DNA of 23,733 nucleotides from the IMG/VR virus record IMGVR_UViG_3300018080_000593, positions 1-23,733 of that record. One strand, 5' to 3'. Source of the stretch: a virus. This document shows, piece by piece, positions 14,480 to 20,947 of the stretch. The notes beneath the pieces are model-generated. The model saw nothing but the letters and a program-made list of their open reading frames with translations, was not told the DNA's origin and did not search any database. Each line of letters begins with the position of its first letter. Position 1 is the stretch's first letter. A program made the translations under genes and the position numbers.

Positions 14480-14979
14480 ATGAAATGATTAAACAATTAC
14501 AGATTAAGAAGCTAAAAGCAGATGCTTACGTGGCTATTTTAGAATTGGCGACGTCTTTAGATTCTTCTAAATTTAAAGCGGTTAAAGACGAGGTTATTTC
14601 CGACTTAAATAGCTATGTTCAATTAAAAATTGAAGAAATAGAGGGCGGGGAAGAGCTTTCTCCAAAAAAACCCGATAGTGCAGTAGCTTCACATTTTACC
14701 CCTGAGGATGTGGGAATTTTAACCCAGGTAATTAACCAAGTTAAGGGAAAAAAACCCGGGGTAAAAGTCTCAGCTAATTCAGTAAGTCTAGAAGAAAAGA
14801 AACGTTTTGTTAAAGAATATCAACATCTTAATAATAAAAGATATACGGTAGATACTGAAGAGGGTGAGATGCGGGCTACTATTATTGGATTGGACGCGGT
14901 TAACGCGCAAATTAATATTCAACTCGATGGAGGGCGAAGAACCTCCATCGATCCACAAGCTTTATTAAAGGAGATTTAA
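14467..14979 (+). CDS. Hypothetical protein, 170 aa
   Basis: A 170-aa protein with an N-terminal helical part (residues 1-55, Lys/Leu/Glu rich), a linker with KKPDSAVASHFTPEDVGIL, and a C-terminal beta-rich part of about 50 residues (KRYTVDTEEGEMRATIIGLD, then INIQLDGGRRTSIDP) resembling a small barrel. GCAGGAG lies upstream of the ATG. It overlaps the previous gene by 13 nt and is one base away from the next. Function unknown; presence in the chaperone/protease run is the only clue. Confidence 0.62.
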   Translation: MSKIDEMIKQLQIKKLKADAYVAILELATSLDSSKFKAVKDEVISDLNSYVQLKIEEIEGGEELSPKKPDSAVASHFTPEDVGILTQVINQVKGKKPGVKVSANSVSLEEKKRFVKEYQHLNNKRYTVDTEEGEMRATIIGLDAVNAQINIQLDGGRRTSIDPQALLKEI

Positions 14980-14980
14980 T

Positions 14981-15613
14981 ATGGGAAAGAAGAAAAAACC
15001 AAAGGGCACTGCTAGTAATCCGGGCCTTAAAAAATCCGCTGCGCAAATGATGTCTAATATGGCGGCTGAAGCTACTACTAAGCAATTACATGCTTATATT
15101 GATCAGCAAGTATATAATTCCATTGCACAACTTAATCAAGGTTTTGTTACTCGCTTTAAAAATCACGGGCATAGAATGCTGGCTATCGAGCGGCTTTTAA
15201 ATTTAACCGAAGAGCAAGTTTCTTTAGAAATTAGCAATATTGAAGACGAAGTAACCGGTCATTTTACGGTAGATCGTCCATGTAAAACTGAAGATTTAGT
15301 TCGCCTTGCTTTGAGACACAAAGCTAAGGAAGATGCTGATTTCAAAGCATGGGACAAGGTTTTAGTCACAAATTTAAATATGGCCCCGTTTTCTCTGGGA
15401 GTTGAGATTGAATCCAAGCTAATTGGTGCTTCGGTAGGAGATATTGTTTCTATCGGTTTCAAAGGCGATTTCCAAAAAGCTGAATTCGTAGAAAATTTAG
15501 AAGAAGCTGATCATGTTTATGAAATTAAGGTAGAAAAGGTGTCAGAACCTAAACAACCTAAGCATAAACCGGAAGAAGAGGAGCCTTCAAATGAAATTAA
15601 AGATGCGGAATAA
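14981..15613 (+). CDS. Protein with trigger-factor/FKBP-like C-terminal domain
   Basis: A 210-aa soluble protein. The N-terminus is basic (MGKKKKPKGT) and helical to about 115. From about 122 the sequence has the order of a shortened FKBP-type peptidyl-prolyl isomerase as in trigger factor: DKVLVTNLN, then FSLGVEIESKLIGASVGD (139-154), VSIGFKGDF, and YEIKVEKVSEP (180-190). A Pro/Glu-rich tail follows. Trigger factor is a ribosome-associated chaperone; whether this one binds nascent virion proteins is inference. The similarity is to motif order and I could not align it properly, so it may be an unrelated beta fold. Its end overlaps the GroES-like gene by 23 nt, which strengthens the chaperone context. 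Confidence 0.5.
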   Translation: MGKKKKPKGTASNPGLKKSAAQMMSNMAAEATTKQLHAYIDQQVYNSIAQLNQGFVTRFKNHGHRMLAIERLLNLTEEQVSLEISNIEDEVTGHFTVDRPCKTEDLVRLALRHKAKEDADFKAWDKVLVTNLNMAPFSLGVEIESKLIGASVGDIVSIGFKGDFQKAEFVENLEEADHVYEIKVEKVSEPKQPKHKPEEEEPSNEIKDAE

Positions 15614-15848
15614 TTTAGTAGGCATTATTAACGTAAAAAAGCCCACTAAAACCACAGCTTTTGTAATTCCCGAGGATAATAATAATTGTGGGATTGTTAA
15701 GTATGTCGGTGATAATATCCCGGCGGATTCTGCTATTAAAGAGGGCGTGAAAGTTTACTACGGAAAAGATCGTCAAACCATAAAAATTAAAAATGAGGAT
15801 GTAGAGGTCATGGAGGATTCTAATATCCTAATGATTGAGGAGGAATAG
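15591..15848 (+). CDS. GroES-like co-chaperonin
   Basis: An 85-aa protein with the GroES/Cpn10 order: FVIPED at about 24-29 (position of the mobile loop's hydrophobic tripeptide followed by P), CGIVKYVGD (33-41), IKEGVKVYYGKD (49-60), KIKNEDVEVMEDSNILMIEEE to the end, where GroES has a similar EEV-MSESDILAIVE ending. It is slightly shorter than GroES (about 97 aa). Phage GroES analogues such as T4 gp31 cap host GroEL and widen its cavity for capsid protein folding; that role is inferred. AGGAG lies 7 nt before the ATG. It is followed by an overlapping ClpP-like gene. Confidence 0.75.
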   Translation: MKLKMRNNLVGIINVKKPTKTTAFVIPEDNNNCGIVKYVGDNIPADSAIKEGVKVYYGKDRQTIKIKNEDVEVMEDSNILMIEEE

Positions 15849-16426
15849 TGTCTAAAGTAGAGCTCGAAACGCTCAAGCTAGAACAATTCAAAACGCGCCT
15901 GGAATATTTATATGAGCGCGGAATTGATATTGAAGAGCGGGTTATAAGCATTCATGGAGTAATCGATTCTAAGACGGCCAAGCTAATAGATTTTGGAATG
16001 ACTATCTTGGAATCAGTATCCAAAGGAGCAATAACTATTCGAATTCACTCAGAGGGCGGAAGTTTTTACGATTCCTTAGCCGTCGTGGGCCGCCTTACTA
16101 GCAGCAAATGCAAGATAATTACCGAAGGCTGTGGATGTGTCATGTCTGCCGCATGCATGATATTTGCATGCGGGAAAACCCGTAAAGTGTCAGAATTTTG
16201 CCAGTTTATGTTACATGAGTCTATCTACGAGACTGGAGAGCGTAAACATTATGAGCACAAAAGTATAGTAAGTCGTGCAGAAGAAGAAGAGATAGTTTAT
16301 TCAAAATGGTTAGCACGCTTCTCCTTTAAATCCCCCAAATTTTGGAGAAATAAATTGAATGGTAAGGAGTTTTATATAGAACCAGCTACTTTATTAAAAT
16401 ACGGACTTGCAGACGAGATATTCTAA
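15848..16426 (+). CDS. ClpP-like serine protease (cytoplasmic)
   Basis: 192 aa, GTG start overlapping the previous stop by one base, with GAGGAGG close upstream. It has the ClpP/crotonase-fold protease pattern: HSEGG at 67-71 (oxyanion glycines), CVMSAACMIF with nucleophile Ser100, FMLHES with His123, and LLKYGLADEIF at the end. The triad aspartate of ClpP aligns with Glu174, an unusual substitution. A signal peptide is absent. In phages such proteins can serve as head-maturation proteases or as ClpP mimics; here a separate prohead protease gene is present at 18949, so a capsid-maturation role is less likely and proteolysis of host or phage proteins is a fair guess. Confidence 0.85.
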   Translation: MSKVELETLKLEQFKTRLEYLYERGIDIEERVISIHGVIDSKTAKLIDFGMTILESVSKGAITIRIHSEGGSFYDSLAVVGRLTSSKCKIITEGCGCVMSAACMIFACGKTRKVSEFCQFMLHESIYETGERKHYEHKSIVSRAEEEEIVYSKWLARFSFKSPKFWRNKLNGKEFYIEPATLLKYGLADEIF

Positions 16427-17220
16427 TGAAAAAATTTTTACAAAGAAAAAAAGAACCCACTACCTTAATCGGAATGATTGATCGTCATTTGTATATAAAA
16501 GGAAATACTAAGAATTATAAATCAGATCCAAGAGTTCGGCCCTCGGACGTGGGCGCTAAGTGTATGCGCAAGGTTTTATATCGGTATTTTGACGTGGATA
16601 AAGACTTTCCGCTCAGGGCCAAATTGCTAAGAATTTTTAATACCGGCGACGCCTTCCACGAACTAGTATATGAATGGTTAAAGGATATGGGAAAAGTCAT
16701 TGATTATAGAGATGAAAACGGCGAAATTCCTATTAGTAAATGGACCGGAAAGCCGGATTACGAATTCCCCGTTTCTTCTGAGGAATTGGAGATTAAAAAG
16801 GGTAAGGTAGACGGAATTTTAAATTTAAATGATAAAATTTGGGTGCTAGAGATTAAATCTATTAAAGACTCCAAGTTTCAAGAACTGAAAAAGCCCTTAC
16901 CAGAGCATATTATTCAAGGAATGTTATATGTATTTTTAATGGAAGAGGGTTTATTGGATGGAAAATACTATCATATTAAGGAATTAGACGGGCATGCTGC
17001 CATAGAGGGTTGTATATTTTTGTATATAAATAAGAATACCTCCGAATTAAAAGAATTTTATATAGAAAAAGATCCTAATTACTATAAAATTATCAAAATG
17101 AAGATTAAAAAGCTTCAAAATTACGTTAAAAATAAAGAGCTTCCTCCCAAAACCGAGGATTATTGCTTTTTTTGCGATTTTAGAGATAAGTGTACTCGGG
17201 AATTTAACCCGCAAGATTAA
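16426..17220 (+). CDS. Cas4/RecB-like PD-(D/E)XK nuclease with Fe-S cluster cysteines
   Basis: A 264-aa DNA exonuclease candidate of the PD-(D/E)XK superfamily. Motifs in order: Cys46 (GAKCMRK), GDAFHE with His78, GKVDGIL with Asp129, VLEIKSI with Glu142 and Lys144, QGMLY with Gln164 and Tyr168, then Cys247, Cys250 and Cys256 near the C-terminus. One N-terminal plus three C-terminal cysteines around the nuclease core is the 4Fe-4S layout of Cas4 and AddB-type enzymes. All key residues are intact. The start shares a base with the ClpP-like stop. It may process phage DNA ends during replication or recombination. There is no CRISPR array or other cas gene in this window. Confidence 0.88.
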   Translation: MKKFLQRKKEPTTLIGMIDRHLYIKGNTKNYKSDPRVRPSDVGAKCMRKVLYRYFDVDKDFPLRAKLLRIFNTGDAFHELVYEWLKDMGKVIDYRDENGEIPISKWTGKPDYEFPVSSEELEIKKGKVDGILNLNDKIWVLEIKSIKDSKFQELKKPLPEHIIQGMLYVFLMEEGLLDGKYYHIKELDGHAAIEGCIFLYINKNTSELKEFYIEKDPNYYKIIKMKIKKLQNYVKNKELPPKTEDYCFFCDFRDKCTREFNPQD

Positions 17221-17229
17221 TAAAAAACC

Positions 17230-17258
17230 TTGCAACACTGGTTAATTTAAGATATAAT
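17230..17258 (+). promoter_or_regulatory. Promoter for a leaderless gene at 17265
   Basis: TTGCAA at 17230-17235, 17-bp spacer, TATAAT at 17253-17258, ending 6 nt before the ATG at 17265. It is the best-formed of the leaderless-type promoters here, with both boxes near consensus and no SD before the start codon. Confidence 0.75.
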
Positions 17259-17264
17259 TAAAGT

Positions 17265-17468
17265 ATGAGGACTTCAGAAGAGCTTATTATTTTACAAAAA
17301 AGGCAAAGTTTAAGAGATAAGCTTTTGACCCTTAAAAGTCTTGAAGTACTGCCAATTAGCGTTTATAGGGATGTTTACGGGGAAATTAAGCATTGTAATG
17401 AACTACTTAAGGCTCTAAAAGAGTCTTCGGAGTTTAATTTTAGCAGGAGATTTAATGAGTTTAATTAA
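17265..17468 (+). CDS. Hypothetical protein, 67 aa, probably leaderless
   Basis: A 67-aa basic, helical protein (SEELIILQKRQSLRDKLLTL, then YGEIKHCNELLKALKE), likely a small helical hairpin. No SD is present and the promoter's -10 box is spaced for transcription to start at the ATG. The last 14 nt overlap the exported protease gene, whose own AGGAG lies inside this frame. Function unknown; tight coupling suggests joint work with the protease. Confidence 0.6.
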   Translation: MRTSEELIILQKRQSLRDKLLTLKSLEVLPISVYRDVYGEIKHCNELLKALKESSEFNFSRRFNEFN

Positions 17469-18309
17469 GCAAGTACTTACCCTAACCACCCTATTATTTT
17501 TAATCAGCGCATCCCCCAATAAACAAAATACACCCTCTATATTAAAGCTAAATGCTATAAAACCCCTACCGCGTATTACTCTAAGTACTCGAAATACCTT
17601 AAGCTTTAATCAGGTTTTCACTAAACGCTCTATAACTAAGCTCCAATTTGATCTTTTGCGAATGAGTCTAAAGCTAAGCCCTAAAGAACCTATTTATTTA
17701 GTATTATACACACCTGGAGGATATGTAGATCCGGGATTGCGGCTTTTTGAAACTATTGCATCTATTCCACAAGAGGTTAAAACTATTACTATTTTTGCAG
17801 CTTCTATGGGATTTCATTTAGTACAAAATGCCGGAGAGCGTCTAGCCACTCCATATTCCGCATTAATGTCTCATCGTCCCAGCATGGGCATTAAGGGTGA
17901 GTATTTTGGAGAGCTTAATGTTCGGCTAAAACACGCTGAAGCTAAGTTTAATAGGATGGATCAAGTAGTTTCTAATAGAATCGGAATGCCGTTGGCTGAT
18001 TACCGTAAATTAATTGCCGATGAATACTGGATTCACGGATTTGCTGCTAAACGTGATAATATGATCGATCGCGTAGTAATTCCTAAGTGTGACGCGTCTC
18101 TCCAAGGAACATACACTCAATTAGTTAGCACTTTTTTTGGGAAATTCTACGTAACTTATTCCAAGTGCCCCTTACTAACATATCCCCTGAAAGTTAGTAC
18201 TAAAAAGCCCAGAATGCTTAAACTCTTTAACTCATTCTATACCAATCCTTCAGATTTTTATAAAAAATATATTAAAAACAATGAGTGCAAAAAAATATTT
18301 AGAAACTAA
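17455..18309 (+). CDS. Exported ClpP/SppA-like serine protease
   Basis: 284 aa. Seen: an N-terminal hydrophobic segment (residues 6-20, VLTLTTLLFLISASP) acting as signal peptide or membrane anchor; then a ClpP-fold core with YTPGG at 85-89, AASMGF with Ser117, ALMSHRP with His140, and ADEYW with Asp189 as the candidate third residue. The spacing of Ser, His and Asp matches the ClpP/SppA family. About 80 C-terminal residues after residue 205 have no counterpart I recognise and contain several Cys. The signal segment places it in or across the membrane, unlike the other ClpP-like protein in the window. It follows a leaderless gene with which it overlaps and is followed by a terminator. Confidence 0.82.
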   Translation: MSLIKQVLTLTTLLFLISASPNKQNTPSILKLNAIKPLPRITLSTRNTLSFNQVFTKRSITKLQFDLLRMSLKLSPKEPIYLVLYTPGGYVDPGLRLFETIASIPQEVKTITIFAASMGFHLVQNAGERLATPYSALMSHRPSMGIKGEYFGELNVRLKHAEAKFNRMDQVVSNRIGMPLADYRKLIADEYWIHGFAAKRDNMIDRVVIPKCDASLQGTYTQLVSTFFGKFYVTYSKCPLLTYPLKVSTKKPRMLKLFNSFYTNPSDFYKKYIKNNECKKIFRN

Positions 18310-18346
18310 TTGACTTAATCATTATAATATGATATGACTTAAATAG

Positions 18347-18371
18347 GGGGACATAAGCAGTCCCCTTTTTT
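18347..18371 (+). terminator. Rho-independent terminator after the protease gene
   Basis: GGGGAC (18347-18352), 7-nt loop, GTCCCC (18360-18365), followed at once by TTTTTT. A GC stem with a T-run is a textbook intrinsic terminator. It separates the exported protease from the HTH gene. Confidence 0.88.
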
Positions 18372-18389
18372 ATTACAAAATTCCTGAGA

Positions 18390-18419
18390 CTGACAATTCT
18401 CACAAAAAGCTAATCTAAT
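18390..18419 (+). promoter_or_regulatory. Candidate promoter for the HTH gene
   Basis: CTGACA at 18390-18395, 18-bp spacer, TCTAAT at 18414-18419. The start would fall at about 18426, at the GAGG that serves as ribosome binding site for the GTG at 18435. It sits just after the terminator, where a new promoter is needed. One mismatch in each box. Confidence 0.45.
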
Positions 18420-18434
18420 TCAATTGAGGTATCA

Positions 18435-18863
18435 GTGACTAAGGAATCTACTAATAATTTTTGGAATACATGCTCTCGTAAACTAGAATATCTTCCAGAA
18501 ACGCCCTGCAAAATAGCAGAAGAATCTATAAGCAGTCCACGGAATAGTCAAAAATGTGAATGGTGGATTAATTCAGAGGACCATAATTTTTGTTTTTGGA
18601 AATTTATATGGGACCGGAGTAAGAATAGCGGTAACATGGAGCCTCTTTTACAGTCCGAGATAGCTAAACTGTTTGACTGCTCTTCCACAAAAGTCCACTT
18701 TATACTCAGGGATGCGTTAGAAAAGCTTCAAAAAATGCCGGATTTTCGCAAATTATTGGAATTATATAAGAATAATGAGCTATTCGAAGATTCAGAACAC
18801 TCAAATTCTCCTGAATTTGAGTCTTACGTGGACGATTCCTATACTGAGGTTGATGATTTTTAA
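18435..18863 (+). CDS. HTH protein resembling sigma-70 region 4
   Basis: 142 aa with a GTG start 5 nt after GAGG. Residues about 68-100 (LLQSEIAKLFDCSSTKVHFILRDALEKL) form a helix-turn-helix of the sigma-70 region 4 type: a helix ending in Gly/Ser-like turn, then a recognition helix and RxALEKL, as in 'A..lg.s...V......AL..LR'. The preceding CEWWINSEDHNFCFWKFIW is Trp-rich and the C-terminus is strongly acidic. It has only the region-4-like part, not a full sigma factor. It stands at the head of the capsid operon, behind a terminator, and so is a plausible regulator of late transcription; no target site can be assigned. Moderate certainty. Confidence 0.55.
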   Translation: MTKESTNNFWNTCSRKLEYLPETPCKIAEESISSPRNSQKCEWWINSEDHNFCFWKFIWDRSKNSGNMEPLLQSEIAKLFDCSSTKVHFILRDALEKLQKMPDFRKLLELYKNNELFEDSEHSNSPEFESYVDDSYTEVDDF

Positions 18864-18891
18864 GTAAAAAATCCTTTTTTTAGAAATAAGA

Positions 18892-18909
18892 TATAATTAA
18901 ATGTATAAT
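18892..18909 (+). promoter_or_regulatory. Candidate -10 boxes before the prohead protease
   Basis: Two TATAAT boxes, 18892-18897 (followed by TAAA) and 18904-18909, in an 85-nt gap before the gene. No -35 is visible, and only T-runs lie upstream. Transcripts would have leaders of about 35-45 nt with GGAG near 18938. Confidence 0.45.
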
Positions 18910-18948
18910 ATATAACGGATTTTACTTTTAGATTAGCGGAGAATTCTA

Positions 18949-19818
18949 ATGAAGAATAATTTTAATTTTATAATGCCTGCTGAATTAGAAAAGTCTAAAG
19001 ATGGGAATTGGACAGTTAGGGGGCTAGCTTCTACGGAATCCAGGGATCAGCAAGGCGAAATTATTATACAAAAAGGTATGGATTTAACCCCTATAGATAA
19101 AAAACAGGGCTATTTAAACTTTGACCATAAAACCGGACCTGAAAATTTAATAGGAACTATTTCGGGATATACTAAAACCAAAAAGGGTTTATATGTAGAG
19201 GGTAATTTATTTAAAAATCATACTAGAGCTAAGTCTGTTTATGAAATAATGAGCTCTTTATCAGACGGCGACAAGGGACGTGTTGGACTATCCGTAGAAG
19301 GAGCTATTGTAGAAAGAGATTCAAAAAATCCTAAAATTATAAAGAAGTGTAAGATCAAAAATGTCGCATTAACTTTTAATCCGGTAAATACAGATACTTA
19401 CGCAGATTTAGTAAAGTCCTTTAACGATTCAGAAGTGGAATTTGGTGCTACTGAGGACGTTGTTTCTAGTGAAAAAACCGAAAATGCACCGGTTTTTAGC
19501 GCGAATCAAGTGATTACAATTTTAGAAAAGGCTTTGGCCATTTCCGATGGAGCGCAGGCCCCTGCTGAAAAACAGGGCGGTGACGCTTTAGTTACCGAGG
19601 AACTAGACAAAAAGAAGAAAAAGCAAGAACATTCTGTGGAAGTAACTAAGAAATCATTGAAAAAAATGTCTTCAGACCTTTATAAATCCAATATAAAGGT
19701 CATTTTGGACCGCTTACAGGAGCTTTATCCCGATAATTCTCGACAAGATATCTGGAAAGCCGTAAAAGACCGCTTAAATACTAAATTTCCTGAAATAAAT
19801 CCAAAAAAAGATATTTAG
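18949..19818 (+). CDS. Prohead protease
   Basis: Predicted head maturation protease that cleaves scaffold and capsid propeptides during procapsid maturation. 289 aa. Seen: WTVRGLASTESRDQQGEII at the start of the fold, NFDHKTGPENLIGTI with catalytic His60, and GRVGLSVEG with catalytic Ser115, the His/Ser order of caudoviral prohead proteases, then the strand-rich KIKNVALTFNPVN. The C-terminal 130 residues are charged and low-complexity (KKKKKQEHSVEVTKKSLKKM) and might act as a scaffold tail. GGAG precedes the ATG. Position just before scaffold and capsid genes is canonical. Confidence 0.88.
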   Translation: MKNNFNFIMPAELEKSKDGNWTVRGLASTESRDQQGEIIIQKGMDLTPIDKKQGYLNFDHKTGPENLIGTISGYTKTKKGLYVEGNLFKNHTRAKSVYEIMSSLSDGDKGRVGLSVEGAIVERDSKNPKIIKKCKIKNVALTFNPVNTDTYADLVKSFNDSEVEFGATEDVVSSEKTENAPVFSANQVITILEKALAISDGAQAPAEKQGGDALVTEELDKKKKKQEHSVEVTKKSLKKMSSDLYKSNIKVILDRLQELYPDNSRQDIWKAVKDRLNTKFPEINPKKDI

Positions 19819-19823
19819 ATCGG

Positions 19824-19832
19824 TGATATAAT
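19824..19832 (+). promoter_or_regulatory. Extended -10 before the 69-aa gene
   Basis: TGATATAAT at 19824-19832 followed by TAAT, the same core as at 5193 and 9971. No -35 seen. Would give about a 36-nt leader carrying AGGAG for the ATG at 19875. Confidence 0.5.
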
Positions 19833-19874
19833 TAATTAAAGGAAACGAAATCATTAAGATTTAGGAGTTATAAA

Positions 19875-20084
19875 ATGGCAAAAGGTAGAAATCAAAATTC
19901 AAGCGTAGAATTTACTAATACGGTTCCCAATAAGTCGGCTATGCAGGCTATATTACAAAAGCAAGATGCCGTTATTGACGAAATTAAAGCTATTAAAGAT
20001 GCAATTGAAGACGCTGCTGATCTCGCGGCTCTTAAAGTAGCAATCGCCGCTTTAGCAGATCTTGAAAAAGTAGAATTAATTTAA
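19875..20084 (+). CDS. Small helical protein between protease and scaffold, 69 aa
   Basis: A 69-aa protein, polar at the N-terminus (MAKGRNQNSSVEFTNTVPNK), then an Ala/Asp/Ile/Leu-rich helix with heptad character (AILQKQDAVIDEIKAIKDAIEDA...AALKVAIAAL), likely a short coiled coil. AGGAG is present. Its place between prohead protease and scaffold-like gene suggests a head-assembly or decoration accessory; there is no direct sign of this. Confidence 0.6.
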   Translation: MAKGRNQNSSVEFTNTVPNKSAMQAILQKQDAVIDEIKAIKDAIEDAADLAALKVAIAALADLEKVELI

Positions 20085-20098
20085 CATAGAGGTATTGA

Positions 20099-20860
20099 AT
20101 GGACGAACTAAATAAGAGTATTGATGCATTAGTAGATGAGCTTTTTGGCGAAGAAGAACTAGAAGTCGTAGAAAAGTCTATTGAGATTGCTGCTGATTCA
20201 GAAGAAACCGCCGACGAAGCTGTTAAAAAAGCTCCTAAAGCTAAGAAAGACGAAAAGGTTAATCCCGAAAGACCTTCTGAAGTTAGTGATGTTCCCGAAG
20301 TAGATGAAGACGGAAGCCGCGCTAAAGGGTATGAAGCTGTTCAACACAAGCAAGCGGAATCAGAGCCTAAAGAAGTTAAGCAGTCTAAAGAAAAAAATCA
20401 AGTTAAAAAATCTCTTACAGACGAAGAATACGCCGAATATCAAGAGCTTAAAAAAGCAAAAGAAGAAGCGGCGGTAGAAGAGCTTAAGAAAGCTAAGTTG
20501 GAAGAGCAAAAAGATTTAATTAAATCAGCTATCCACGAAGCTACCAAGGGACTTCGAGAAGAAAATGAAGGCCTTAAAAAATCTTTGGAAGAAACCAGCG
20601 AGCTTATCAAAGCTATGGCCAGTAAACCTCAACGACGTAAGTCTATTGAAAATATCCAGGTTGTAGAAAAGTCTCAGCGAGAAGAAGAAAAAGAAACCCC
20701 CTTTTCCAAGAGCGAAATGCTGGACGTGGCCGAAGAGCTTGCTTTAAATAAATCCGTTTATGATTTTAAAGATGAACATCTTATTGAATTAGAAAACAAC
20801 GGGTTCATTTATGACAACAACGCTAGAGCTATCTTAGAGAAAGCTTTACAAAATAAATAA
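20099..20860 (+). CDS. Scaffold-like protein
   Basis: 253 aa, extremely rich in Lys and Glu, predicted mostly helical with long coiled-coil stretches (DEEYAEYQELKKAKEEAAVE and beyond) and no cysteine. Size, composition and position directly before the major capsid gene fit a phage scaffolding protein, which guides capsid shell assembly and is then removed by the prohead protease. The dipeptide KS recurs about nine times, often as [LV]xKS. AGAGG lies 7 nt upstream of the ATG. Family identity is inferred from context; alternative is a different head-associated coiled-coil protein. Confidence 0.65.
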   Translation: MDELNKSIDALVDELFGEEELEVVEKSIEIAADSEETADEAVKKAPKAKKDEKVNPERPSEVSDVPEVDEDGSRAKGYEAVQHKQAESEPKEVKQSKEKNQVKKSLTDEEYAEYQELKKAKEEAAVEELKKAKLEEQKDLIKSAIHEATKGLREENEGLKKSLEETSELIKAMASKPQRRKSIENIQVVEKSQREEEKETPFSKSEMLDVAEELALNKSVYDFKDEHLIELENNGFIYDNNARAILEKALQNK

Positions 20861-20936
20861 TTTATACAAAATACATTACAACTACCTAACTTAATTACAA
20901 AAATCTAATCAACAAATTAAAAAACTAACCTTTTAA
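20844..20936 (+). other. Guanine-free leader before the capsid gene
   Basis: No G occurs on the + strand from 20844 to 20936 (93 nt), covering the end of the scaffold-like gene and the whole leader up to the AAGGAG ribosome binding site (20935-20940). Such a run lacks G-C pairs and should be unstructured, keeping the capsid SD accessible. No promoter or terminator is seen inside it. Confidence 0.75.
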
Positions 20937-20947
20937 GGAGTAAATCA

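Noticed and set aside
16426-17220. Possible CRISPR-Cas locus suggested by the Cas4-like protein
   Set aside because: No repeat-spacer array and no other cas gene anywhere in the window.
18310-18338. TTGACT with TATGAC at 17 bp, looking like a promoter
   Set aside because: Transcription would start right in front of the intrinsic terminator at 18347 and yield an RNA of about 25 nt; more likely chance in AT-rich DNA.
18866-18880. A-run followed by TCC and a T-run after the HTH gene, like a tiny terminator
   Set aside because: The possible stem is made of A-T pairs only with a very small loop, too weak to call.
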